A stretch of DNA of 64,000 nucleotides from positions 434,001-498,000 of the forward strand of contig CAJUGV010000001.1 in the NCBI GenBank assembly GCA_910586505.1. Direction: 5' to 3'. Both the position numbers and the translations under genes were made by a program. Below the pieces are notes generated by a model. That model saw nothing but the letters and a program-made list of their open reading frames with translations. It was not told the DNA's origin and ran no database searches. Within the stretch, counting starts at the first letter, position 1; every line of letters begins with the position of its first letter. Positions 51,508 through 59,279 of this stretch are shown here, piece after piece. The DNA is from an uncultured Paraprevotella sp. (lineage in GTDB: Bacteria > Bacteroidota > Bacteroidia > Bacteroidales > Bacteroidaceae).

Positions 51508-51677
51508 ATGGAAGTACGAGCTATTAATAAACTCCATTATTCATTGCCTGTGTATGTCGCATCCGGTTTGGCAGAGTAGGTAGAGGTTCGTTGTGAGTGG
51601 ATTAATGGCAAACGGTAGAGAACTGGGATGAAACGGAAAGAGGAGCGGATGGTTTCGACCATTCCCGAAAAAGATAA
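51508..51677 (+). pseudogene. dut: Remnant of dUTPase gene (dut), internally deleted and decayed
   Basis: The 5' end still reads MEVRAINKLHYSLPVYV, close to the usual dUTPase start (V-x-x-INK-S-H-x-LPxYA), and stops at TAG 51577 after 23 codons. The 3' end, in the frame starting at 51606, reads WQTVENWDETERGADGFD and then HSRKR with stop TAA at 51675. This matches the C-terminal dUTPase motif 5 (ETERGAGGFGHTG) with two glycines changed to Asp. About 100 central codons, including catalytic motifs 2 to 4, are missing. In related Bacteroides dut normally precedes the TPR gene, as here (from general knowledge). The product cannot be active. Confidence 0.82.
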
Positions 51678-51681
51678 AGCG

Positions 51682-53427
51682 GTGAAGAATATTATAGTTC
51701 TTACATATGGTGTATGGGTGATGCTGTCGGCTTGTTTAACTGCCTGTTCGACGGGATCTTCAGTACAGGTACGGTCATCCGAAGCGCAGCGCAGATTTGA
51801 TTATTATTATAGTGAGGCCGTCAAGAGTAAATTGGCAGACCGTCATGACGATGCCTTCGAGTTGTTTAAGCATTGTCTGGATATTAATCCTGATGCAAGC
51901 GAGGCATTATACAGTCTTGGGATATATTCTTTAGGACTTAATGATTCAGCCGGATGTGCGGGCTACTTGTCGCGTGCTGTGGGATTGGAACCGGATAATA
52001 TCTATTATAAAGAAGCTCTTGCTTCTTTTTACTTGCAACATCGCAATTACGCGCAGGCGGCTCCCGTGCTGGAAGATATGGTAAGATGTAATCCGGCCCG
52101 TTCCGATGTCCTGGGACAGTTGGTGAGCATTTACATGAACCAGGAAAAATATGAGGAGGCGATCAATGTGCTTGACCGTATAGAGACGCTGGAGGGCAAG
52201 AATACATCCGTCAGCATGGAGAAATTTCGTCTTTATCGTGAATTGGGAAAGACCGACAGGGCCTTTTCCGAACTGGAGAGCCTGGCAGCAGAAAATCCCA
52301 ATGATCTGACTTATCGTGTACTGATCGGCGATCAGTATCTGTTGGTGCAGCAGCCGGAAAAGGCACTTGCTGTTTACGAAGAAGTGCAGGCGCGTGAACC
52401 TCGTAACCAGGCTCTGCGTATGTCTATGCTTGATTATTACAAGCAGACGGGGCAGGATTCTCTTTTTCAGGCACAGTTCGACGATTTGCTTTACGGAAAA
52501 GATACCGAAGAACAGGTGAGGGCTGCGTTGTTGCAGAACTATCTGGTAGAACAGGAGAATGCACATGCCGACAGTGCGGTGATACTGGCCGTGTTCGACC
52601 GTTTGTTTTCAGATGTGCCTGAGTCTATGGAAACACTGACTCTTTACGCGTCTTATCTTCAGTTGAAGCAGATGAATGCGCGTTTCAAACATGCATTGGA
52701 GCGCATTCTTAAGCTCGAACCGGACAACCTTATAGCTTTGTTTCAATTATCCAAACTGGCTTATGCCGATCAGGATATCCGTAAGACGGCGGACTACTCC
52801 AAACGCGGCATCATGCACTATCCCGATCAGCTTCCTTTTTATTTCTATCTGGGTTTTTCTTATTACCAGCTCGGTAGCAAGGACAAGGCTTTGGATGTTT
52901 TTCGGGAAGGTGTGCGTCAGATCAAGCCGGATACGGATCGTGGTATAATAGTAGACATTTATTCTTTCATCGGAGACTTGTATTACGCCAATGGGTTGAA
53001 GGACTCTGCTTTTGTGGCGTATGACAAATGTCTGGAGTACGACCCGAACAATGTAGGATGTCTGAATAATTACGCCTATTATCTTTCTTTGGAGGAAATG
53101 GAACTGGACAAGGCAGAGGAGATGAGCCATCGGACGATCATAGCCGAGCCGAGCAACAAGACATATATCGATACCTACGCCTGGATTCTTTTTGTAAAGG
53201 GAAAGTATGCCGAGGCAAAACTTTATATGGACCGTGCTCTTGCGGGAGATGTGGAGAAGGATGAGGAGATGTCAGGCGGTATGCTGGAGCATGCCGGTGA
53301 TATTTATGCACTGTGCGGTGACATGGAGGAGGCTTTGAAATATTGGAAAATGGCAAAGAAGAAAGGCGAAGACGTTTCTCCGATGTTGGAAAAGAAGATC
53401 AGGTTAAAAAAGTATATTAAGGAATGA
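51682..53427 (+). CDS. TPR-repeat lipoprotein
   Basis: This outer-membrane-type lipoprotein consists of about 12 tetratricopeptide repeats after a lipobox LTAC (Cys22). GTG 51682 is chosen as start because it gives a clean signal peptide (MKNIIVLTYGVWVMLSACL) and lies 4 bp after the old dut stop. The in-frame ATGs at 51628 and 51649 would add 18 or 11 charged residues that are simply the dut tail read in another frame. Repeats such as ALYSLGIYSLGLNDSAGCAG and GCLNNYAYYLSLEEMELDKAEEM are clear. It overlaps the DUF4292 gene by 4 bp. It probably assists envelope or cell-wall assembly; partner unknown. Confidence 0.88.
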   Translation: MKNIIVLTYGVWVMLSACLTACSTGSSVQVRSSEAQRRFDYYYSEAVKSKLADRHDDAFELFKHCLDINPDASEALYSLGIYSLGLNDSAGCAGYLSRAVGLEPDNIYYKEALASFYLQHRNYAQAAPVLEDMVRCNPARSDVLGQLVSIYMNQEKYEEAINVLDRIETLEGKNTSVSMEKFRLYRELGKTDRAFSELESLAAENPNDLTYRVLIGDQYLLVQQPEKALAVYEEVQAREPRNQALRMSMLDYYKQTGQDSLFQAQFDDLLYGKDTEEQVRAALLQNYLVEQENAHADSAVILAVFDRLFSDVPESMETLTLYASYLQLKQMNARFKHALERILKLEPDNLIALFQLSKLAYADQDIRKTADYSKRGIMHYPDQLPFYFYLGFSYYQLGSKDKALDVFREGVRQIKPDTDRGIIVDIYSFIGDLYYANGLKDSAFVAYDKCLEYDPNNVGCLNNYAYYLSLEEMELDKAEEMSHRTIIAEPSNKTYIDTYAWILFVKGKYAEAKLYMDRALAGDVEKDEEMSGGMLEHAGDIYALCGDMEEALKYWKMAKKKGEDVSPMLEKKIRLKKYIKE

Positions 53428-54260
53428 GAAAGATGAAATACAGCTGGGGCAGCACTGTTGCAATTCTGTTGTTATTGTTTTCGGCATGCCGTTCTTCTAA
53501 AGATATAGCGACGACAAAGCCGCATAAGCAAACGGAAGTCGTGGAATGGGTAGACAAGATGGCTGCAGCCGGCCTGAAAGAAGGAACGGTGACGTCGAAA
53601 ATGAGCTTGGAACTGAGAGTGGACGGCAAAGACCTGTCTGTCGGCGGAAGTTGTAACTTGAAGCGCAATGAGGTAATCCAGCTTTCGCTGGTAGCCTTGG
53701 GCTTTATGGAAGTAGGGCGATTGGAGTTCACCCCGCAATATATGATGATGATCAACAGAATGGGGCGTGAATATGTAAAAGTGGACTACGCTGATGTTCC
53801 TTATCTGCGGCAGGCAGGAGTAGACTTCTACTCATTGCAGGCTTTATTCTGGAGTGACTTGTTTGTACCGGGAAAGGAAGGGAAATGGCAGGAAAGTGAT
53901 TTTACCGTTACCGAAAGCGAAGGTAATACGGTCTTTACTTCACGTGGCGATGCGTTGCTCCGATGCCGTTTTGTAACCGATATGTTGACAGGGCTGATTC
54001 GTAACACATCTGTCACAGTGGGAGCAAGCGCGTCTTCTTCCTGTCTGAACTGGACTTATCGGCATTTTGCCAATGTAGAACAGAAAAGTTTTCCCGATGA
54101 GATGCAGTTGTCGGTGACCGGGGCCGGTAAAGATCTGACTGCCAGATTTTCATTGAGTAATCTGAAATGGAATGCGAAGAAGATTGAGTTGACGGCAGAG
54201 CCGGGAGGTAAATACAAACGTGTAAGTCCCGATCTTATTTTAAAACAACTTATGAAATGA
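53424..54260 (+). CDS. DUF4292 lipoprotein
   Basis: This 278-residue lipoprotein has lipobox FSAC (Cys22). The DUF4292 body starts WVDKMAAAGLKEGTVTSKMS and continues with beta strands (QLSLVALGFMEVGRLEFTPQYMMMINR, VKVDYADVPYLRQAGVDFYSLQ) in a LolA/LolB-like half-barrel pattern. The domain may carry lipids or lipoproteins; that is inference from fold. The start overlaps the TPR stop (ATGA) and the next gene starts inside its stop, so the three genes are translationally coupled. ATG 53433 is an alternative start. Confidence 0.9.
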   Translation: MRKMKYSWGSTVAILLLLFSACRSSKDIATTKPHKQTEVVEWVDKMAAAGLKEGTVTSKMSLELRVDGKDLSVGGSCNLKRNEVIQLSLVALGFMEVGRLEFTPQYMMMINRMGREYVKVDYADVPYLRQAGVDFYSLQALFWSDLFVPGKEGKWQESDFTVTESEGNTVFTSRGDALLRCRFVTDMLTGLIRNTSVTVGASASSSCLNWTYRHFANVEQKSFPDEMQLSVTGAGKDLTARFSLSNLKWNAKKIELTAEPGGKYKRVSPDLILKQLMK

Positions 54261-55585
54261 AATACAGGTTGATCATGCTTTTGATGTTTGGTGCGTTCGT
54301 GTCCGGCAGATGGGCACTGGAAGCGCAGACCAACCGTAAGATAAAGGCATTGCAAACTCAGAAGAAAGAGATTCAGAAAGGCCTGACACGTTCCCGTGCC
54401 GAACTGAAAACGACGGAGAAGACAGTGGCTGCCAAGATGCGTGACATCAGCATGATTGCCAACAAGCTGGAGAATCGCCAGCGATATATAGATACGATGG
54501 AGGTACAGCTCGAACGGATGGAGACGGAGGTGAACGCGTTGGAGGAACGTGTGATGTCTGTAGCGGTCGAACTTGATAAGAAGAAAGAGGAGTATGCCCG
54601 TGCTTTGCGTTATGCCCGTGCTTGCAAATCATCGGGGGGGCCTTTGCTGTTTGTCATTTCCGCCCCTTCGGTTACCAGAATGTACCGTAGGTCGCGTTAT
54701 GCGTCTGAATACGTCCGTTATCAGCGTTCGCTGGCAGAGCAGATTGTGCGGAAGCAAGATGAACTGCTGGTCCGGAAAAGCGAACTGTTGGGAATAAAGG
54801 CGGAGAAGAGCCGCTTGAAAACGGAGTGCGAACAACAGAAAGCCTTGTTGCAGAAGCAGCATGACGAGGAAAAGAAAGATGTGACTGGCTTGCAGCAGAA
54901 GCAAAAAAAACTGCAAAAGGAAGTCGAGCAGCAGCAACGTCAGCTTTCGGCCTTGGATAAAAAGATAGACCAGATGATAGCCTATGAAGTGGAGCAGGCA
55001 CGCAAGCGGGCTGAAGCTGCCCGCAAGAAAGCAGAGGCCGAGGCGCGTCGTAAGGCTGAAAGGCAGCGGAAGCAAAATGGAGGAGCCAAGGCGGCGAAAG
55101 GAAAAACTTCAGGCAGCCAGTCTTCTTCCATCCCGTCGGAGTATAAATGGATTACACCGCAGGATCGCGAGCTGAACGGTAGTTTTGAAAGGAATAAGGG
55201 GCGTTTGCCGGTACCCATTACCGGAAATTATATGGTAGGCAGCCATTTCGGGACATACAATGTGCCGGGGCTGAAAAATGTCCGTCTGGATAATAAAGGA
55301 ACCAATTATGTGGGGCGTTCCGGGGCTATGGCGCGTTCTGTTTTCGATGGTGAGATAACGGCGGTGTTCCAGTTCGGAGATACTAAGAACATATTGGTTC
55401 GCCATGGCAGTTATATTTCCGTCTACTGCAATCTTTCCTCCGTTAGGGTAAGCAAGGGACAGAAAGTCAAGGCACGCGATATTCTGGGTGTGGTGGAAAA
55501 TGACGGCTCGGGGAATTGTGTACTTCACTTCCAGTTGCGCAAGGAGAAACAGAAACTCAATCCGGAGGTCTGGATAGGCCGTTGA
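54257..55585 (+). CDS. EnvC-like murein hydrolase activator with degenerate LytM (M23) domain
   Basis: This 442-residue exported protein has a signal peptide (to about residue 23), a long coiled coil at about 25-245 (KIKALQTQKKEIQKGL, KSRLKTECEQQKALLQK) and a Lys/Ala-rich linker. The C-terminal LytM domain spans about 315-440. The catalytic zinc motif HxxxD is replaced (LDNKGTNY), and the late HxH is VLHFQLR with only one His, so it is probably not an active peptidase but an amidase activator like EnvC. It is the last gene of the TPR-DUF4292 operon. Confidence 0.9.
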   Translation: MKYRLIMLLMFGAFVSGRWALEAQTNRKIKALQTQKKEIQKGLTRSRAELKTTEKTVAAKMRDISMIANKLENRQRYIDTMEVQLERMETEVNALEERVMSVAVELDKKKEEYARALRYARACKSSGGPLLFVISAPSVTRMYRRSRYASEYVRYQRSLAEQIVRKQDELLVRKSELLGIKAEKSRLKTECEQQKALLQKQHDEEKKDVTGLQQKQKKLQKEVEQQQRQLSALDKKIDQMIAYEVEQARKRAEAARKKAEAEARRKAERQRKQNGGAKAAKGKTSGSQSSSIPSEYKWITPQDRELNGSFERNKGRLPVPITGNYMVGSHFGTYNVPGLKNVRLDNKGTNYVGRSGAMARSVFDGEITAVFQFGDTKNILVRHGSYISVYCNLSSVRVSKGQKVKARDILGVVENDGSGNCVLHFQLRKEKQKLNPEVWIGR

Positions 55586-55597
55586 CGGAGACTGCCG

Positions 55598-56659
55598 TTA
55601 CAGCTCCAGTCCGTCCAGGAGTTCCATGTACAGCGATATGGCTTCCCGTATCTCGGTTACGGTAATATATTCGTCTGCGGTATGTGAGCGTGAGGAGTCT
55701 CCCGGTCCTATTTTCAGCGACGGGAAGTGCATCAGCGCCTGGTCGGAAAGCGTGGGCGAACCGAATGGCTTGAGCCCCAGGTTTTTGGCACGGGCGACAA
55801 GCGGATGGTTTTCGTCTATATGGGAAGAATTCAGGCGGAACGATCTGGCTTTGATCTCGCTGTCAGTATGGGCGCAAACCGTGCGATAGATCTCTTCATT
55901 GGAGTAATTTTCGTTGCTGCGCACGTCTACGGTGAAGGTGCAGCGGTCGGGAACCACATTGTGTTGGGTGCCGGCATTGATTACCGTGACGCTCATCTTC
56001 ACGTCGCCCAACAGCGGTGACGTTTTTTCAAACCGATAGTTTCTGAACCATTCTATGTCTTTCAGTGCTTTATAGATGGCGTTTTCTCCCTCATTTCGTG
56101 CTGCGTGTCCTGACTTGCCATGTGCCGTGCCGTCCAGCACCATCAAGCCTTTTTCGGCAATGGCCGGGCGCATTCCGGTGGGTTCACCGACCAATGCCAC
56201 ATCCACCTGCGGCAGTAGGGGAAGAACTGATTCGATTCCGTTTTTTCCAGATACTTCTTCTTCGCACGAAGCTACGAATATCAGGTTATAAGGTTGCTCT
56301 TTATGCGATAAGATACGGAATACTTGCAGTAGCGACACTACGCTTGCCCCGTCGTCATTTGTTCCCAATCCATAGATTCTGTCCCCTTCACGTGTGGCCC
56401 GGAACGGGTCGCGTGTCCAGCTTGCGGCCGGTTTCACCGTGTCGATGTGGGCATTCAGCAGCAGGGTGGGTCGTCCTTTCCTGTTTAACGGTGAAAAGCA
56501 AACGAGGTTGTGTCCTATGCGGAGGGGGAGCATGTGATGTCCTGTCATGAAATGTTCCAGCAGATCAGCCGCTTCTTTTTCGTTTCTGCTTACAGAGGGC
56601 CGTGCTACCATTTGTTCAAGTAAGCCGATGGCTTCGTGTGTCAATGCTTCAATATTCAT
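55598..56659 (-). CDS. M20-family amidohydrolase, probable acyl-ornithine or acyl-citrulline deacylase (ArgE-like)
   Basis: A zinc-dependent M20 deacylase of 353 residues. Metal ligands are His71 (NAHIDTVKPA), Asp102 (GTNDDGAS) and the catalytic and bridging Glu133-Glu134 (SCEEEVSGKNG); GEPTGMRPAIAEKG and HTADEYITVTEI complete the site. The dimerisation domain lies at about 170-285. Bacteroides make arginine through succinylated intermediates, so the substrate may be an N-succinyl compound rather than acetylornithine; this is inference. It converges with the EnvC-like gene and has its own -7 box. Confidence 0.88.
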   Translation of the reverse strand: MNIEALTHEAIGLLEQMVARPSVSRNEKEAADLLEHFMTGHHMLPLRIGHNLVCFSPLNRKGRPTLLLNAHIDTVKPAASWTRDPFRATREGDRIYGLGTNDDGASVVSLLQVFRILSHKEQPYNLIFVASCEEEVSGKNGIESVLPLLPQVDVALVGEPTGMRPAIAEKGLMVLDGTAHGKSGHAARNEGENAIYKALKDIEWFRNYRFEKTSPLLGDVKMSVTVINAGTQHNVVPDRCTFTVDVRSNENYSNEEIYRTVCAHTDSEIKARSFRLNSSHIDENHPLVARAKNLGLKPFGSPTLSDQALMHFPSLKIGPGDSSRSHTADEYITVTEIREAISLYMELLDGLEL

Positions 56660-56677
56660 AATTCTGGTTTCTTGTTA

Positions 56678-56685
56678 CAAAGTTA
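56678..56685 (-). promoter_or_regulatory. -7 box (TAACTTTG on minus strand) of the M20 gene
   Basis: An exact TAnnTTTG match 18 bp before the ATG at 56659. Confidence 0.6.
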
Positions 56686-56748
56686 AGGTATTTTGAAGAA
56701 AAATTAAAGATTTTACGGATTTCCGGTACATCGTTTCATTTAAAACTA

Positions 56749-56756
56749 TATCTTTG
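56749..56756 (+). promoter_or_regulatory. -7 box (TATCTTTG) of the acyl-CoA ligase gene
   Basis: An exact TAnnTTTG match 22 bp before the ATG at 56779. Confidence 0.65.
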
Positions 56757-56778
56757 TACATATTAAAAATTTAACACT

Positions 56779-58635
56779 ATGCTAAATACAAGTCCTTTCT
56801 CAGTGCTTGTTCACGAACAGGCGAAACGTTACGGCAGCAGAACGGCCATGAGTTATCGTGATAATGAGAAGAATGTATGGATTCCGGTTTCCTGGGATAA
56901 ATTCTCGGAAACCGTGCGAAAAGTTTCAGCCGCGATGCTTGCCCTTAAGGTGGGTGTTCAGGAGAATCTGGCTGTCTTTTCTCAAAATATGCCCGAGTGC
57001 TTGTATGTGGATTTTGGTGCGTATGGCATACGGGCCGTTACCATTCCCTTTTATGCCACAAGTTCGGAGAGCCAGGTGGTATATATGGTGAATGACGCGG
57101 AGATACGTTATGTGTTTGTCGGCGAGCAATATCAGTATGATACGGCTTTCCGTAGCATGCCTCATTGCCCTACTCTTCAGAAACTGATTATCTTCGACCC
57201 CTCGGTAGTGAGGAATCCGCAGGACACCGTATCGGTTTATTTCGATGAGTTTTTGCAGGAAGGGGCCGGAAAGGAAAACGATGAGGAACTGGACCGGCGG
57301 GCTTCCGAACTGGAGATGGATGACTTGGCCAATATTCTGTATACTTCGGGTACGACGGGAGTGAGTAAAGGTGTGATGTTGAGTCACAGGATGTATCACG
57401 ATGCCATTATTGCCAATGATGCGGTGCTGCAACTCAGCGACAAGGATGTCATTCTGAATTTCTTACCTTTTACGCATGTGTTTGAAAGGGCGTGGTCCTA
57501 TCTTTGTTTGTCCGAAGGTGCGCGGCTGGCTATAAATCAGCGCCCGGCCGATATATTACAGTCGTTGCAGGAGGTGCATCCTACATGTATGTGTGCCGTG
57601 CCGCGTTTCTGGGAAAAGGTGTATGCCGGGGTGCAGGAGAAGATAAGACAGAGTAATCCCGTGCAGCGAAAACTGCTCAATGAGGCACTTCAGGTGGGTA
57701 AGGCCTATAATGTACAGTATAAGATGCGCGGCCTGATTCCCCCCGTTTCCTTAAGGCTTCGTTATGCCTTTTTCGAGAAAACCGTAATTGCCCTTCTGAA
57801 GAGAACGCTGGGGTTCGAGAATGCCAACTTTTTCCCTACTGCCGGAGCGGCTATTCCGCCCGTGGTGGAAGAGTTCGTGCATTCGGCCGGTATTAATATG
57901 AAAGCCGGTTACGGGTTGACGGAATCTACGGCTACTGTTTCCTGCGACCGAGACGACCAACCCAAAACAATCGGTTCGGTGGGGCGTCTCATCGGCGGGC
58001 TGGAGCTGAAATTCGGTGAGGACAACGAAGTGCTGTTGCGCGGAACCGCCATTACGAAAGGCTACTACCGTAAGGATGAGGCTACACGTGCATCTATAGA
58101 TGAGGACGGCTGGTTCCATACAGGCGATGCGGGCTATCTTAAGAACGGCGAGCTGTTTCTGACCGATCGTATCAAGGACTTATTTAAGACCTCCAATGGG
58201 AAATACATCGCGCCCCAAATGATTGAGTCCAAGCTGGTGGTGGACCGTTTTATCGACCAGATTGTGGTGATTGCCGATCAGCGAAAATTTGTGTCGGCGC
58301 TGATCATACCTGAATACAATCTGCTGAAGGAGTTTGCCGAATGTCACGGTATTCCGGCTTGCGACAGGGCGGAACTGTGCAATCATCCCGATATCAAGAG
58401 AATGCTGCTGTTCCGTATCAATACTTTGCAGCAGGAATTTGCGCACTACGAGCAGGTGAAACGCATCACGCTCCTGCCCGAGCCTTTCAGCATGGAGAAA
58501 GGAGAACTGACCAACACGCTGAAGGTGAAGAGGAATGTGGTGAATCGTAATTATGCGGCGGAAATAGAAGCTATGTATGAAGAGGATACGCCGCCCGTGG
58601 TACCGTGTCCTCCCGCTCCTCCCGCTCCTTGCTGA
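56779..58635 (+). CDS. Long-chain fatty acid-CoA ligase (AMP-forming)
   Basis: This adenylating enzyme activates fatty acids to acyl-CoA. It has the AMP-binding signature ILYTSGTTGVSKGVMLSH, NFLPFTHVFERAW, the GYGLTESTATVS motif, DGWFHTGDAGYLKNGELFLTDRIKDLFKTSNGKYI (hinge DR, in pieces) and the C-terminal lysine region KGELTNTLKVKR. 618 residues, as in the FadD15/ACSL-like branch. A Pro/Cys-rich tail (PPVVPCPPAPPAPC) of 14 residues ends the protein. It is a single gene with its own promoter. Confidence 0.95.
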   Translation: MLNTSPFSVLVHEQAKRYGSRTAMSYRDNEKNVWIPVSWDKFSETVRKVSAAMLALKVGVQENLAVFSQNMPECLYVDFGAYGIRAVTIPFYATSSESQVVYMVNDAEIRYVFVGEQYQYDTAFRSMPHCPTLQKLIIFDPSVVRNPQDTVSVYFDEFLQEGAGKENDEELDRRASELEMDDLANILYTSGTTGVSKGVMLSHRMYHDAIIANDAVLQLSDKDVILNFLPFTHVFERAWSYLCLSEGARLAINQRPADILQSLQEVHPTCMCAVPRFWEKVYAGVQEKIRQSNPVQRKLLNEALQVGKAYNVQYKMRGLIPPVSLRLRYAFFEKTVIALLKRTLGFENANFFPTAGAAIPPVVEEFVHSAGINMKAGYGLTESTATVSCDRDDQPKTIGSVGRLIGGLELKFGEDNEVLLRGTAITKGYYRKDEATRASIDEDGWFHTGDAGYLKNGELFLTDRIKDLFKTSNGKYIAPQMIESKLVVDRFIDQIVVIADQRKFVSALIIPEYNLLKEFAECHGIPACDRAELCNHPDIKRMLLFRINTLQQEFAHYEQVKRITLLPEPFSMEKGELTNTLKVKRNVVNRNYAAEIEAMYEEDTPPVVPCPPAPPAPC

Positions 58636-58640
58636 AATTC

Positions 58641-58660
58641 CGGAACTGACAAAATGACAG
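58641..58660 (+). repeat. 20-bp direct repeat, copy 1
   Basis: CGGAACTGACAAAATGACAG begins 5 bp after the acyl-CoA ligase stop and recurs with one change 502 bp downstream. Inside it TGACA is repeated with an 8-bp step. Confidence 0.55.
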
Positions 58661-58762
58661 ACTTTTTCGGCTTTTCAGTGAAGAAAAAAGCGTGAAAAGT
58701 TTCAATCCGGGAAGACGGACTGAATAAAAATACGTTTTCTGCCTTATAAAATCAAGTATATA

Positions 58763-58850
58763 CGGTATATATACATGTTTTCATGCGGAAGAAAAATTAT
58801 CGCACTGCGGAACGCGATGATTTTTCTTCCGCATCATTTTATGAGATCTC
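58763..58850. repeat. Degenerate tandem array with 22-bp period, array 3
   Basis: Units start at 58763 (CGGTATA), 58785 (GCGGAAG), 58807 (GCGGAAC) and 58829 (CCGCATC), exactly 22 bp apart; three of the four end in T and the last ends in C. Weaker units may extend to 58741 and 58851. Units two to four also form a 21-bp hairpin (58783-58803 with 58814-58834, one G-T pair). It lies in the 640-bp gap 58636-59275, which holds no convincing gene, only the two 20-bp repeats, a 9-bp inverted repeat (59069-59077 with 59097-59105) and the prfB promoter. Confidence 0.6.
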
Positions 58851-59142
58851 CCTTACGAATGGCGAAAGTGGGTTTGATTCGGTTGTCGTAAGCACGGATT
58901 TCGACTTCTTTTTATTCTGGTTGGTATTTTCTGATGTATAACCGGAGGTAGCGAAATGTGAGTGCGGACCGGTTGTCGGGTTACATACTCCGAAAACTTT
59001 CCGTAAGAAAAGTATTCGCTTCTTTCACTTGTCGGTCCGTATGGCTTTTTTTCTGACAGTCTGATAAATGCCGGACGGTCAGGTTTGGCGCAGAGTCGTC
59101 CGGCAGTCCGGTTGATGCGGAATAAACGATTCTCGTGAATCG

Positions 59143-59162
59143 CGGAACTGACAGAATGACAG
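59143..59162 (+). repeat. 20-bp direct repeat, copy 2
   Basis: CGGAACTGACAGAATGACAG, 19 of 20 bases identical with copy 1, lies about 80 bp upstream of the prfB promoter box. Confidence 0.55.
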
Positions 59163-59243
59163 GTGCGGGACGGGGCTGTTCCGGTTTCCGGTGAATCCGT
59201 TCTATTTTTAACGGGAACAGACGAGCATTTCGGTTTTTATCCG

Positions 59244-59251
59244 TATCTTTG
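59244..59251 (+). promoter_or_regulatory. -7 box (TATCTTTG) of prfB
   Basis: An exact TAnnTTTG match 24 bp before the prfB ATG. Confidence 0.65.
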
Positions 59252-59261
59252 TAACCAGAAA

Positions 59262-59279
59262 ATGTTTTTAAGTTTATGA
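59262..59279 (+). other. Five-codon upstream frame overlapping the prfB start
   Basis: ATG TTT TTA AGT TTA TGA: a possible leader peptide MFLSL whose UGA stop overlaps the prfB ATG (ATGA). UGA is the codon read by the prfB product. Whether it is translated is unknown. Confidence 0.3.
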
